From Pegoplata infirma (lineage: Eukaryota > Arthropoda > Insecta > Diptera > Anthomyiidae): a stretch of DNA of 64,000 nt. Each line of letters starts with the position of its first letter. Position 1 is the first letter of the stretch. The stretch is from positions 212,292,035 through 212,356,034 of the forward strand of contig OY992539.1 of NCBI GenBank assembly GCA_963921195.1, written 5' to 3'. Positions 23,245 to 35,000 of the stretch are shown here, piece after piece. The notes beneath the pieces were generated by a model, which saw only the letters and a list, made by a program, of their open reading frames with translations, was not told the origin of the DNA and made no database searches. A program made the translations under genes and the position numbers.

Positions 23245-24455
23245 GTTGGCTAGGCATTAAAAAACTTTTATTTTCATATGAAAACATCAGATAGTTTCTT
23301 AGAAAAAAAGGCTGAAAAATCCGAAAAACTTTTTTTGCCATTTTTTGAACACCTTAATCCTCAATATGACCGATAAGCCGAGACACCCCAACCTTAGAAT
23401 GGTTTTTTATATATCTGTGGACGTTTGACAAAAGCACTTATTTTTTTTTTTAAATATTTTTCGAGCTTTTTTAAGAGACTGAAGTGGTAAGAACTGGACG
23501 ATTTTCTCAATATTTTTCAAGAGATCTTATAACCTGATGTTTCCAATTGTTGAGATCTTTAAAAAAAATTATGGAAAAAGTGTTTGTTGTATACGAAAAA
23601 TTTGATTTTAATATATTTTTGACAAAAGAACTTAAGTCGAAGTAAATGCTTTTGTCAAATCTCCACAGATATATTTTAAGTTTCATGCAAATCGGTTCAT
23701 AAGGGTTGAGATACTTCCCTTGTTAGACATGTTGCCATATAGAAAAAGTCTTGGTTTCAGCAAAAATAATTTCTTTGTAGCACCTGTGCTAAAAAATTCA
23801 ATTTTTAAAATTGATTTTATTTTTACTTTACCCTTGATATGCTAAAAACCTTTTTGTCTAGAAAAAATCAATTAGTTTTTTAGTTTTTATTTACAAGTTG
23901 ATTGTTTTTTTTTTGTGTAACGCTTTAAAATGTTTTACAAAGCGAGAAAATTCTTACTTTTTTTAAGCAATAAAAATAACCCTACCATATCACAAACATG
24001 TAGAGAATATTTGTATTAGGGCGGTGACTCAATATTGTTCAAAAACCCGTATGGGAATACTAGAAATGTCTAAAATTTTTAGAATTTCAATTTTTCTTCT
24101 GCATTTTTTCAACTTGAACCCTTAGAAAAATCGTACAGTTTGCATTTTAAATGCATATAAAAATGCCCCCAGAACAAAAAAAACTCATAGATTTAAATTT
24201 TTGATCAAACCATTCCAGTAGCAGCGCTTGTTGTCCCAACATTTATAAATTATGTGCACCGTTTCAAAATGTACGCCCTAATTTTCTCACATTAATCTTT
24301 TTAAATTTAAAAAGTTTAATGAAATTGTTGTTGCTTAAGTTTACTACCGATCCAGTGCATTTTGAGCAGGATTCTTACGACTGTAAGTTGTCTGTGGCTA
24401 CTTTAACTTTAAATATTTTACACTTAAAGAAGGTTTACCAACACAACTAAAAAAG
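23245..24455. other. AT-rich DNA forming right arms of the inverted complex
   Basis: Besides the inverted arms noted for 18520-24125, two copies of a segment with 'AAAAGCACTTA/TTGACAAAAG' and 'CTGTGGA' face each other around 23420-23660. The remainder is featureless AT-rich sequence with no ORF of interest. Confidence 0.45.
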
Positions 24456-24757
24456 AACAAGTCAAAAAAGCTAAATTCGGCCTTGCCGAATGTATGGATA
24501 CCCAAAACTATATAAAAAGATTATTGAAATAAACTTTATTAAAAAAAAATTTTTCATCGGAAAAAAAAATTTTGCAAAAAAACAAAAAAAATATGCGGAA
24601 AAAATTTGGGTGTAAAAAATTGGTAAAAGGAATTAATTTTCAGAAAAAAAAATACGCTCTAACAATTTTTTTCCGAAAAAAGTATTTCCGCGAAAAAAAT
24701 TTTGACGTACAAAATATAGTATGTCGAATTAAAGCATTTTGCATTTTTAGGTTATAT
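24456..24757 (-). mobile_element. mini-me/DINE-1-like end fragment, copy D
   Basis: CAAGTCAAAAAAGCTAAATT followed by the hairpin TTCGGCCTTGCCGAA and GATACCC matches the end of copy E (36978-37604). Similarity continues through GAATTAAAGCATTTTGCATT and TTTTAGGTTAT, then stops. The (GACG)n and TA tracts are absent, so this is a truncated end. The overlapping frame at 24572-24859 is a poly-Lys/AT shadow. Confidence 0.65.
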
Positions 24758-25294
24758 AGATTGCATTCGGAATTACCTCCACAATGTAAAAAAGATTACT
24801 TAAAGCTTAATATTAAACATAATCCGGATAATAAACGTCTAAATGTAGATATCAAATAGAGTAAAACTGCATTAAATTTTTTGCATTTCGTGATCCTGTT
24901 TCCTTTTAAAAGTACTTTAAAGTTTTATAGGATAACATTTTCTAACATATTTTTTTTTAGTATTTTTACTTGTCCTAGGATGTCATTTGTGACGCCAAAT
25001 GAAAGAGAAGGATCCCAGTTAGCAACGTCCTCGAGCCATCTTCAGTGACGGAGCGCTGACATGTCAGAGTCATTGCTGACATCCACAAGACATCTCTATG
25101 TACTGGGTTGAGGACAGTTTCATACAAATTTTCAAAATGTCCTCACTCAAAGTCAGCAGTGGTCAGGGCTGACCTTCTGGGGACATGTCACCTAAGACTT
25201 CTTTGGGGAAATATCTGACGTAGGTCATGCCAAAATACAAAAAAATTTCGTATTTCCTTTAGTTTTTACTTTTATCCATTTTCCTTAATAATTA

Positions 25295-26701
25295 CACTGA
25301 ACAACAAAATCAAATTTTTTCCAAAATTACAAGGTCAGACCAAAAAATTTTGATAGGAGAGACAAAAAAAAAATACACGTGTATCGGCGTTTTGAAAGTT
25401 TACATCTGGGTTTCATTTTAGGGGGAGGTAAAGTTTCCCCCAAATGCAAATGTTGTATTGACCATCGTCATTGAATATCGAGTGAAGCTTACGTTTAAAG
25501 TATATGGTGTGTTCAGCAATTTTATATAAAATATTACGAAGAACATTTTTGTGGAATATATTAACCCTCTAGCTCCTCACGATAAGGGTCTTTTTTGACC
25601 TTCTTTTCAAAAAGAGCAAAAGACACCATTAAAAAAGGGATCTAAGGGGTTTAAATGTTCCGATAAAATATTCGCCGTAAAATTTTACTATGAGTCCTTG
25701 AATACACCAAAACGGAAAACTCAACCAGAAAGTCAGAAATAAGACACAACAAAAGAGATCTTAGGGTTAATTTCGCATTTATTAAGAAAATCGAGTAAAC
25801 CTTACGTTTAAAGTATATGGTGTGTTCAGAAAATTTATGTAAAATGTTACGGAGAACATTTTTGTAGAATATGTTAACCCTCTAACTCCTCAAGATAAGG
25901 GTATTTTTTGTCCTTCCTTTAAAAAAGAGCATAGAACACCACTAAAACAGGGATTTAAGGGGTTAAAATGTTCCGCAAAAATAATTGCCGTGATATTTTA
26001 CTATAAGTCCCTTTCACGGCAAATATTTTTGCGGACCATTTTAACCCCTTAAATAGCTGTTTTTATGGTGTTTTTGCTCTTTTTTAGAAAAAGGACAAAA
26101 AATACCTTTATCTTGAGGAGTTAGAGGGTTAACATATTCTGTGAAAATGTTCTCCGTAACATTTTACATAAATTTGCTGAACACACCATATACTTTAAAC
26201 GTAAGGTTTACTCGATTTTCTTAATAAATGCGAAATTAACCCTAAGATCTCTTTTGTTGCGTCTTATTTCTGACTTTCTGGTTGAGTTTTCCGTTTTGGT
26301 GTATTCAAGGACTTATAGTAAAATTTTACGGCGAATATTTTTTCCGAACATTTAAACCCCTTAAATCCCTGTTTTAATGGTGTTTTTTGCTCTTTTTGAA
26401 AAGAAGGACAAAAAAGACCCTTATAGTGAGGAGCTAGAGGGTTAATATATTCCACAAAAATGTTCTCCGTAATATTTTATATAAAATTGCTGAACACACC
26501 AAATACTTTAAACGTAAGCTTCACTCGATATTCAATGACGATTGACAATACAACATTTGCATTTGGGGGAAACTTCACCTCCCCCTAAAATGAAAACCAG
26601 ATGTAAACTTTCAAAACGCCGATACACGTGTATTTTTTTTTTGTCTTTTCTATCAAAATTTTTTGGTCTGACCTTGTAATTTTTTTTGGTGTTGTACAGT
26701 G
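25295..26701. mobile_element. CACTG-ended foldback element, 1407 bp (TTA duplication)
   Basis: The left end is CACTGAACAACAAAATC and the right end inverted is CACTGTACAACACCAAAA. TTA flanks both (25292-25294, 26702-26704). The palindrome is centred near 26000; both arms carry ACAAGGTCAGACC/GGTCTGACCTTGT, GATACACGTGTATT and TTAACCCTCTARCTCCTCA. The TTAACCCTCTA...AAGGGT module parallels the 1968-3342 element. Frames at 26264-26455 and 26532-26807 are arm translations. Confidence 0.9.
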
Positions 26702-26752
26702 TTATCTTTCTCATATTTAGAAAAAACTTTTCGCCTTTTTTATTCCCAACTG

Positions 26753-26812
26753 GATTTGAACCTGGAACCTCCAGTTTATTAGTCTCACACCTAACTACTT
26801 GTTCCAAACTTT
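26753..26812 (-). pseudogene. tRNA-like relic
   Basis: On the minus strand, CAGGTTCAAATCC matches an internal promoter B box, and TAGTTAGGTGTGAGAC upstream is A-box-like at a suitable distance. The acceptor and T stems pair poorly, so it is not a functional tRNA; a SINE head or tRNA pseudogene is likely. Confidence 0.35.
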
Positions 26813-27367
26813 ATTTTGAAAATTGTTTGTCTATTTATTAATTTTATTCTACTTATTAGATTTTGATTTTATTTTCAATAAATCGATAATATTGCCATCT
26901 TTTTCTTGGAAATTGAAGAGTTGCCCAGCTTTAAAATTCTAATTTAGTGTGGTGCTATTATGAAGACATTTCCTTTTAGACGTCTTAGAGGAATTGTCCA
27001 CACTCTTAAAGCAAACATTCAGTGCTGACAATGGTAGGACATGTCATCAAGGATTACCTATGATTTGTCAGAACCTGAAGACATTTCCTCAAGGAATCAC
27101 AGTGGAAATTTCGTCAGTGACACATTTTCCAACTGGGATATTCCCTAATTTTTCTATTTTTTGATTTTTCCATATCAGGATGTTAAGGATGTGAATAAAG
27201 TACTTTGAAAACTTTAATTAAAAAATATTTTGATGAAAAATTTGAATGATATTTATCGATAAAGTTTTGAAAGGATGTAACTAACCCCCCTTTTTCCTGA
27301 TATCCCGGTGAAAAATGGTACAAATATGATCATATATGCGTTCATACAGCGTCATGTATGTCCATTA

Positions 27368-28470
27368 GAGTGTCCCTTATTTTGGAAATGTTGGAAATGT
27401 TGAGACGGTACCCACTAATTTTTTTCCTTTTGACTTAAAAATAACTGAGAAAAAATTTTACGCCCCTACGACCACGCCTACCCTACGCGACGGGGTCTTA
27501 AAGAGCGGGGCCGAAAAAATAATTTTCCCATACAAACCAAGAATTTTTTTTTTATTTTTAATTTTTTTGTTATTAATTATTATATTACTTGGTTAGCTTA
27601 TTCACGACAAAAAATTTGATTTTGGTGGGATTAGGCTTTCAGCTCTAAAAAATTAAAAAAAAAAAAAAAAATTTTGAGCCGCAGGGGTCCTACGGTAAAA
27701 ATTTTTTAAAAAATATTTTTTTTAGTTTTGACAAGCAACGGATTTAGCTGCTATGTTGCTTTAAATGATGTATATTCATAAAAAAATAGTTTTTGTATCT
27801 GTGACATCTTTATCGTGTTCTAAAAAAGGGTAAAAAATGCATTGTTATTTTTTTTCGATACACGATAAAGATGTCACAGATATGAATAATATTTTTTTTT
27901 GAATATATATCATTAAAAACAACGTAACAACTAAAACCGTTGCTTGTCAAAACTAAAAAAAAATATTTTTTAAAAAATTTTTACCGTAGAATCCCTGCGG
28001 CTAAAATTTTTTTTTTTCGAAAAAGATAAAGATGTCACTGATATGAATAATATTTTTTTTGAATATATATCATTAAAAGCAACATAACAACTAAAACCGT
28101 TGCTTGTCAAAACTAAAAAAAAATATTTTTTAAAAATTTTTTACCCTAGGACCCCAACGGCTCTAAATTTTTTTTTGCGAAAAATTTTTTAGAGCTGAAA
28201 GCCTTATCCCACCAAAATCAAATTTTTTGTCGTGAATAAGCAAATCAAGTAATATAATAATTAATAACAAAAAAATTAAAAATCAAAAAAAAATTTTTTG
28301 GTTTGTATGGGAAAATTATTTTTTCGGCCCCGCTCTTTAAGGCCCCGTCGCGTAGGGTAGGCGTGGTCGTAGGGGCGTAAAATTTTTTCTCAGTTATTTT
28401 TAAGTCAAAAGGAAAAAAATTAGTGGGTACCGTCTCAACATTTCCAACATTTCCAAAATAAGGGACACTC
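27368..28470. mobile_element. Palindromic element GAGTGTCCCTTATTTT (TA duplication)
   Basis: Long arms: GAGTGTCCCTTATTTTGGAA, GAGACGGTACCCACTAATTT, GGGGCGTAAAATTTTTTCTC and the GC-rich CGTCGCGTAGGGTAGGCG all recur inverted, the left copy at 27368-27545 and the right at 28290-28470. Inner arms repeat ACGGTTTTAGTTG/GATAAAGATGTCAC words, with one inner arm present in duplicate. TA flanks both sides. No coding capacity. Confidence 0.85.
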
Positions 28471-28591
28471 TAATGTCCATATATGTAACATATATGAATA
28501 TATATGACACTGTATGAATGCATATATGATCATATTTGCAACATATATGTCCATATACGTAAAATGAGGGCATATGAACATATATGACATA

Positions 28592-29524
28592 CAGTGGGCG
28601 ACAATACATTGGAAACTTTTTTATAGTAGATGAAATTTGTTAAAGACAAAGTTAACAATACTAAACGTTATAATTATCAAACAAGTATTATAAAAAAACG
28701 ATATGTAGGTAATATATCAAGCTTTAATTTAAGCTTAATAGCGTCCAGATTGGGAAAATAATGAATGTGCTACGAGGGTCGATGTGGAAAATGAAAAAAT
28801 TTATAGACATTTTTCAGAACATTTTTAAAAAATATTTGGGACTCGATTTTTTCCAAGTTATAACATTAGAAATTTAAAAAAAAGTCCAATAGTTTTTATT
28901 CAGTGATCAAATAATTTTTCCAACAACCCAAACAAACAGTGGAATTTTTTAAGTACAGTAGCAAAAATCCACATTTTTTGACCTCCAATTCTTTGGACCA
29001 CCAATTTTTTATAAACAAAGAAAAGATGTTATTGTTTATTAATTTTAGTACACTTAAGTATATGCTAAGGATATATTAAGATAATTTTAATTTCTCTTTG
29101 TTAACAAAAAATTGGTGGTCAAAAGAATTGGAGGTCAAAAAATGTGGATTTTTGCTACTGTACTTAAAAAATTCCACTGTTTGTTTGGGTTGTTGGAAAA
29201 ATTATTTGATCACTGAATAAAAACTATTGGACTTTTTTTTAAATTTCTAATGTTTTAACTTGGAAAAAATCGACTCGCAAATATTATTTAAAAATGTTCT
29301 GAAAAATGTCTATAAATTTTTTCATTTTCCACATCGACCCTCGTAGCACATTCATTATTTTCCCAATCTGGACGCTATTAAGCTTAAATTAAAGCTTGAT
29401 ATATTACCTACATATTGTTTTTTTATAATATTTGTTTGATAATTATAACGTTTAGTATTGTTAACTTTGTCTTTAACAAATTTCATCTACTATAAAAAAG
29501 TTTCCAATGTATTGTCGCCCACTG
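28592..29524. mobile_element. Mariner-like palindromic element CAGTGGGCGACAATAC (TA duplication)
   Basis: The two arms of about 370 bp are almost perfect reverse complements, starting CAGTGGGCGACAATACATTG and including GTGCTACGAGGGTCGATGTG and TTAAGCTTAATAGCGTCCAG. TA flanks both ends (28590-28591, 29525-29526). CAGTG ends with TA duplication suit Tc1/mariner MITEs. High arm identity suggests the youngest insertion of this nest. Confidence 0.9.
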
Positions 29525-29924
29525 TATATGCTCCATATATGTCCAAATATGTCATATATGGGCATATGCCCTCATTTTACGTATATGGACATATATGTCC
29601 ATATACGTAAAATGTCCATATACATATATATATGTTGCAAATATGATCATATATGACTGCATACAATTTCATATATGACCATATATGCTCATATATTTAC
29701 ATATATGCATCCATATATTTACATATATGTATCCATATATGCACATTTTTCACCGGGATGTCAAAATAATAAAAAAGAAAAATTAGGGAAGATCCTCCTC
29801 TTGGATTTGCCATCACTAGTGGCATCCTGGGACAAGTGCATATATTTAAAAAACAATTTGCAAGATTTAATAATCTAAAATTTGAAATGAAGAACTGTAA
29901 ATGCAGTTTTACTAATTTTAGTTT

Positions 29925-30295
29925 CTAGTTTTAAACGTATGTTATCTAGTTCCTGGTTATAGACTTTTTTACTTTTTGTCGGACGGTGTTATTGAAATAA
30001 ACTTTATTTGAAAAAAAAAAAAAAATTTTTAGCAACAAAAAAAAAAAAAAAATTCGAAAAAACTGTTCGTTCCATTGAGTCGTAAGAAATTTCACAAAAT
30101 TTTGGAAAAATTTTCGATCTGTAAATTTTTAACAGAAATCTTTAAATGTATCACTTAGGAGACCTGCTCTTTACCTACATGCTAGAACAAAAACACCATT
30201 CAGTTTAGCTTTGCCAGAGCGAGAGCTAGACAAAGCATAACATATGACAGCAAGAGCACTGACAAGGCTAGATGGGTTGTGAAAATTGTAATGTC
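29925..30295. other. AT-rich spacer
   Basis: GTGTTATTGAAATAAACTTT near 29988 echoes 24523-24540 (mini-me/DINE copy D region), so a small fragment of that family may be present. Otherwise no repeat unit or gene is seen. Confidence 0.35.
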
Positions 30296-31082
30296 ATATA
30301 CCCCTTTTCCAAATAAAATAAATCTGAGAGTTTTCCCAATGGAAAATTTTCTTAGAATCTGAGAATTTTACTATTAAAAAAACTTCTTAAAATCTAAATT
30401 TTTCTCTGTCGGAAAAATATCATAGAATCTAAAAATTTTTCTGTGGGAAATTTTTTTTCAGAAAAATGCCTCTTGGATGGTAATTCTTCTAAATGATCCT
30501 ACATGCAAATTTTTTTATCTGAAGGTTCCTAGGTTCAATATTTCAAGTTTTTAGGACCATTGTTTTAGGAGATAGAAAAAGTACCAACGTAAAATTTTTC
30601 ACCCCAATTTACTCTAAGAACTTGCTGTGTTACGTTTCAAATATCAAAATTTTGTGAGCATTATTTTAGGAGATCGAAATAGTATATAAGTACACTTTTT
30701 TACCCAATTACAAAATCACAATGTCTTTTAGAAAATGTACCGAATTACAATTTTTTAATATTTTTTAGATTTCTTTTTTCTGAATAATCCTACTTTTCAA
30801 ATTTTATGTTTATAAGGGCATTATTTCAGGAGATAGAAAAAGTACCACAGAGACCACTTTTTTACCCATATCTTGAATTAAATATTCCAAGAAGTCTCAA
30901 TTGTTTTTTCCGCATAATGGGTCATACATTCCAAATTTAAATTTTTAAAAACTGTTATTTTAGAAGACAGAAAATGTACCAAATTACTATTTTTACACTG
31001 TTAAAACTTTTTGAAACGGAAAGTTACATTTAATATATTGTTTCGGAGGATATTACACTACAATTTGATGTTTTTATGAACA

Positions 31083-31705
31083 CACTCAAAAAATTATGTG
31101 ATTAACTGTTTGTAGTTTTAAAAATTTTACATTTAGTCGATTTTAAAAGAAAAACATTTGTTTGATGTTCAGTTTTTATTAATGACTAATTCTGTCCTTT
31201 GTTTCATTAACATTTAATTTTTAAAGTCATTTATTTTTGTTCTGTAACTACTGATATTCTTTAAATTTTTAATGATTTGTGTAAGTAATTTTTTTAAAAC
31301 GTTGGGTAGAGTGTCTGGCCCTAATGTAGTAGATTGCTGGATCGATTCCCCAACATTTTATTAACAATTTTTAAAAAAATATTTCAATAAAAAATTGTAA
31401 AAAACATTAAAAATTAATGATTTCGTAGGTTATTTTTTTGAAATTTGTTGGTTGAAATAACAGAACTATCATTAATTTTAAATGTTTTCGTAAGTTTTTT
31501 TTCGAATTTGTTAGTAAAAAAGAGTGAAAAAACGTATTTTTTTATTGTTTAATGTTATTTATTTTAGAAAATTTTGTCAACAGTAAAAAATAAATATTGA
31601 TGTTTGTTAAAACAAATGAATAATTACTGGGTTGGTTTACAATTGTTTTTTTACTGGTTTTAAATGTGTTTTTCATTTATTTTTGCTCACAAAATATTTT
31701 GAGTG
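31083..31705. mobile_element. CACTCAAAAA-ended element (623 bp)
   Basis: It begins CACTCAAAAAATTATGTG and ends CAAAATATTTTGAGTG, interrupting the surrounding tandem array. Inside, 31306-31356 is tRNA-like (GTTGGGTAGAGTGTCTGGCC then TGGATCGATTCCCCAAC). It is related by its ends to 8986-9568 and 38737-39596. No coding capacity. Confidence 0.65.
31306..31356 (+). pseudogene. tRNA-like relic inside the 31083-31705 element
   Basis: TGGATCGATTCCCCA resembles a B box and T arm, and GGGTAGAGTGTCTGGCC a D arm/A box, with 5' GTTGGG potentially pairing 3' CCCAAC. At about 50 nt it is too short and poorly paired for a real tRNA. Confidence 0.3.
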
Positions 31706-32064
31706 CATTATTTTATAAGATAGATAAGGTGAAAAGACTACTTTTTTTACCCCATTATGCCCCCTAAAATTTGGATTTAAAATAATGTCTCAAAATCTAT
31801 CTCAAATAATAAAAAATATGGTAATTTTTCTCTGGAAAAAATGTTACAGAATTTCAAGTTTTTGGGTACATTGTTTTGGAAGATCGAAAAAGTACTAAAA
31901 TTCAAATTTTTACTCCTATTTATGCTCTTAGAATCATGGCTTAAAGTCTGTATTTTCAGTCATAATGTTTTTTCTGCTGGGATATCTAATATTTCAAATA
32001 TCAAATTTTTATAATGCTTATACAGGATGTCGAAAAAGTATCAAAGTACACTTTTTTACCACCT

Positions 32065-32355
32065 TAAGCTAAGTACTCTGTTTCTTACGGTGAAAATTTC
32101 ACTTAAACTTTAAACGCCTCAAATTGCAATAAAACATTTAAAAATCAAGAACTTTTGACAATGATAAGAAAGAAACGATCATAACAAAACTGAAATATCA
32201 CTTTTTCACGGCAATTTAAATTGTCTTGTATAATAAAAATGAGTAAAAACTTTTTTAACAATTTCCCCTTAATTCCTCGCGTTGCCAATTTATTTTTTTT
32301 TTATATGGAGTTTGACAGATTTTTTCCCGTGAAACCGAACAGAGTACTTAGCTTT
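32065..32355. mobile_element. AAGTACTCTGTT-ended MITE (~290 bp)
   Basis: The left arm AAGCTAAGTACTCTGTTTC followed by ACGGTGAAA is inverted on the right (ACCGAACAGAGTACTTAGCT preceded by GTGAA). The interior is AT-rich with no ORF. The duplication is unclear because the terminus itself is palindromic. The superfamily is unknown. Confidence 0.65.
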
Positions 32356-32890
32356 AGAAACGAATCGTTCTAAAAAGTACTTTTTTCCTAACCAATAAAG
32401 AGAACCTGGGTTAAAATCCATAAGTTAAGTATATCCACAATCCAAATAAATTCTTTGTCCACCCATTTTGAGCCATATGAGAAATCTGCTAATTTTAGCA
32501 GACTCTGGTTGCTAAATCTTGATTGTCTATGTGAAATCCGTAGAAACAAAAACTTTCTAAGATTTTTCAAATTAAAAAATTAAAAAAAAAAAAAAAACTT
32601 ATAAATTCAAATTAAAAAAAAAAAAACTTATAAAATTTTTTTCAAAACAGGATCACTAAATACTTCTGCTAAATTAACAAAGCAATCTGCTGTTTTTTTA
32701 TTTTAATCATTTTTAGTTTTAGGGTTTTAAATTTTACAAAATCTAAAAAAAACGTCTTTAAAAAACAATTTTTTTTTGCAAAAAAAAATGGCCAACAGAA
32801 TATTTTTGTAAAATAACAAAATAATCTATAAAAAAATGTGCACACAAATATTTGGAAATTCATCAAACAGAATCAAGACAATTGCAGAAT
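32356..32890. other. AT-rich spacer
   Basis: A-runs at about 32582-32627 and repeated CTGCTAA/AGCAGA words, also seen at 33985-34040, suggest an older element split by mini-me/DINE-like copy B. No gene: the small minus frames 32388-32570 and 32669-32866 show no domain. Confidence 0.35.
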
Positions 32891-33924
32891 TTTTATACCC
32901 TCCACTCTAGTGATAGAGGGTATATATAAGTTTGTCATTCCGTTTGTAACACCTCGAAATATTGGTCTAGGACCCCATAAAGTATATATATTTATGATCC
33001 TCGATCGATTTTAAGTCGATCTAGCGATGTCCGTCCGTCCGTCCGTCCGTCTGTCTGTCTGTCTGTCCGTCCGTAGAAAACACGCTAACTTTTGAAAGAC
33101 TTTACAGAGTCTACTGAAGTTTGGCATATATGTTTGTCATTTACCAGGTCAGGTTGGTATTGCAATCCAGCCAAATCGGTCCAGTGGTTCAAAAGTTATG
33201 AGCAAAAGAGTAAATTTCAGCAAGGGTATTTCGCGAATTTACGAGATAAAAAACACGATAACTTTCGAAAGACAATAATGAGACTACTGAAGCTTGGCAC
33301 GTATCTTTGCCGTTCCCCGGGTCTGTTTGGTTTTAAATTTCAGCTCAATCGGTCCAGTGGTTCAAAAGTTATAAGCAAAACCCTGAATTTCAGATTAGTT
33401 TCTTCTAAAATGCCACGTGTTTTAACAAGTTTTAAAAGCATTGGTGGTAACTAAACAATGCTTTTCAAACTTGTTCAATTTTAAAGCAATGCTTTTTAAA
33501 CTTGTTTAGTTTTAAAAGCATTGGTAACTTAAAAATTACACTCGAAAAAAATTTTACACTCAAAAAAAATTTTACACTCAAAAAAATTTTACACTCAAAA
33601 AAAAATTTACACAAAAAAATTTAGTTTTTTTTTTTTACAAAAATGACAATATTTTGTGTACATACGTACGTGCATTCACTCAACAATATTTTTACAGTAA
33701 AAAAACATTACACTCGAAAAAAATTTTACACTCAAAAAAAAAAATTTGTAATTTTTCTTAAAAAAAAAAAAAATGACAAAAAAAGAGTTTTTTACTCAAA
33801 ATAAAATATTTCTAATCAAAATTGTTAAGTTTTTCACGTTAAAAAATGTACTTCCCTTTAAAGAAAATGCATTGTGGAGGGTATTCATAGATTCGGCAAA
33901 GTCGAATTTAACTTTTCTACTTGT
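32891..33924 (+). mobile_element. mini-me/DINE-1-like element, copy B, best preserved
   Basis: In order: TTTTATACCCTCCACTCTAG with an inverted GAGGGTATATATAAG; GACCCCATAAAGTATATATA; core GATCGATTTTAAGTCGATCT; a (GTCY)n tract at about 33028-33073; repeated AATCGGTCCAGTGGTTCAAA blocks; tandem TTACACTCAAAAAAAATTT units (33536-33620, 33705-33745); and an end with TGTGGAGGGTATTC, the hairpin TTCGGCAAAGTCGAA and AACTTTTCTACTTG. Subterminal TACCCTCCAC occurs inverted at both ends. It provides the empty-site reference for the insertion in copy A. The ORF 33092-33454 translates the element, not a known protein. Confidence 0.8.
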
Positions 33925-35000
33925 TTTTTTTGTTATTTTCTAGAACTGAATGATAGATGATTTACTTCAAATATCCATTTCAGCAGAAAAGTCTGCTAAG
34001 AGTTTGCTAATTCAAATTGAAAATAATTTTGCAGATTTTTTGACAGAGTTTTTCTCTTGAGTGCAAAGATATTTGCAAAAGAAAATTTTGTTGGTTTTGA
34101 GGGCAATTTGATATTTCGAAAGGGCAATTTGATACAACTTTTCTGATGGCTGATTCGTGTTAAGGAGGCGAAAATACTTTAGGAAATGTACTCTAGAAGT
34201 CTATGCAAAAAAAGTTGATTTTTGTTGAGTAGTGTTATTATAGGAGAAGGAAAAAAGTACCACCTTAGAATCAGATTTTCAAAAAAAAAATCTTTTTTTT
34301 TTAGAAAAATTAGATCTGAGAGTTTTTTTGCAACATCCAAGAATCTTTCAGTATCTAAGAATTTTTCTATAGAAAAAATATCTTAAGAATATTTCTCTCG
34401 GAAAAATGTCACAGAATATGAGATTTTTTGTATAAAAAAATGTCTCAGATTAAATTTTTTGAATTTAAAATGGAAAAGGTTTGGTAAAACATAAATCTAT
34501 AGATACATATTTGTAACCAGCAGATTCAATACAATTTAGTTTTCCTGTTTGGTTCCCATAAAAATAAAATATTGAATAACAAGTTTTTTTAACACATTTT
34601 AAAATCTATTAAAAAAGCCGGCCATTATCAAAATTTAAACAAAATGCTGGCAAGTACCGAATTCTTTTCGAATATCAATTTTTAAGCATTACATCTGTAA
34701 TATTAGATTATATTTCCATACAAATTTATAAATTAATTTTTATTATCGTTTTGCAATACTAACAAGTGTTTTAAAACTTTTTTAGTATTTCGGTGAATCT
34801 ACTAATTTTTTTTATTACTTTCTTGTGTATTCATCTTCATTATTAACATAGCCATCATTATGAGCTCTAGCAGCAGCCAATTAAAATCAGCAACATGTTT
34901 TTGCCGGTGGTGGTGGTGTTGCTCCTAATGTTGTACATAGTGAATTCGCACTTAATTACTGATCTAGGTTATTCAATAAAATGTGTAAGAGAAAAAAATG
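33925..35000. other. AT-rich DNA with degenerate CTCAGA-type repeats
   Basis: 34300-34450 carries TCTGAGA, TCTAAGAATTTTTCTATAGAAAAA and AATGTCTCAGA words, a short degenerate version of the arrays at 39975 and 44170. 34850-34930 is a CAG/GTG triplet patch. No gene recognised. Confidence 0.45.

Larger units (their letters stand above)
18520..24125. repeat. Nested inverted-repeat complex, outer arms
   Basis: 18520-18605 (AAGTTGAAAAAATGCAGAAG) is inverted at 24043-24125. Inside that, 18975-19060 (TTGGGGTGTCTCGACTTATC and GAACCGATTTGCCTGAAAC) is inverted at about 23350-23395 and 23663-23700. Inside again is the element at 19185-22227. The arms are therefore ordered as in successive insertions or one large eroded foldback. 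Between the arms on the right lie two separate MITEs (22231-22472, 22595-23236). Confidence 0.7.
25014..27137. mobile_element. CCCAGTT-ended element in the left arm
   Basis: The ends are CCCAGTTAGCAACGTCC on the left and, inverted from the right, CCCAGTTGGAAAATGTGTC. The interior portions outside the nested palindrome repeat GACATGT, GCTGACA and CAGTG words in both orientations (25040-25215, 26965-27120). The flanks join to a sequence collinear with 58060-58110 of the related element, supporting insertion. It also encloses a tRNA-like relic at 26753-26812. Confidence 0.6.
27304..29757. mobile_element. CCCGGTGAAAAATG-ended element of CATATATG repeats
   Basis: The ends are CCCGGTGAAAAATGG and, inverted from the right, CCCGGTGAAAAATGTGCAT. 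The interior not occupied by nested elements (27315-27365, 28473-28590, 29527-29750) is a degenerate CATATATG array with palindromic words such as GGACATATATGTCC. Two independent palindromic elements are inserted in it. Confidence 0.7.
24858..29924. mobile_element. Eroded palindromic element related to 57852-61508, hosting a five-level nest
   Basis: The left arm 24858-25013 (AGTAAAACTGCATT, CGTGATCCTG, ACTTGTCCTAGGATG) is inverted at 29758-29924 (AACTGTAAATGCAGTTTTAC, CATCCTGGGACAAGT). Both match the arms of the 57852-61508 element. The left arm resumes after an insertion at 27138 (CCATATCAGGATG). Inserted within are 25014-27137, which itself contains 25295-26701, and 27304-29757, which contains 27368-28470 and 28592-29524. 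Confidence 0.7.
30296..32062. repeat. Degenerate tandem array (ATTRTTTTAGGAGATMGAAAAAG units)
   Basis: Motifs like CATTGTTTTAGGAGATAG, AAAAAGTACCA and CACTTTTTTACCC recur roughly every 110-150 bp (for example at about 30550, 30660, 30822, 30957, 31708, 31868 and 32010). The left edge (30310-30480) has TCTGAGA/TCTAAGA-type words as in the CTCAGA arrays. The array is interrupted by the 31083-31705 element. A stray unit lies at 34222-34275. Confidence 0.65.

Noticed and set aside
33092..33454. 120-codon frame that could look like a small gene
   Set aside because: It lies wholly inside mini-me/DINE-like copy B, and the parallel frame in copy A (11077-11337) is likewise element sequence.
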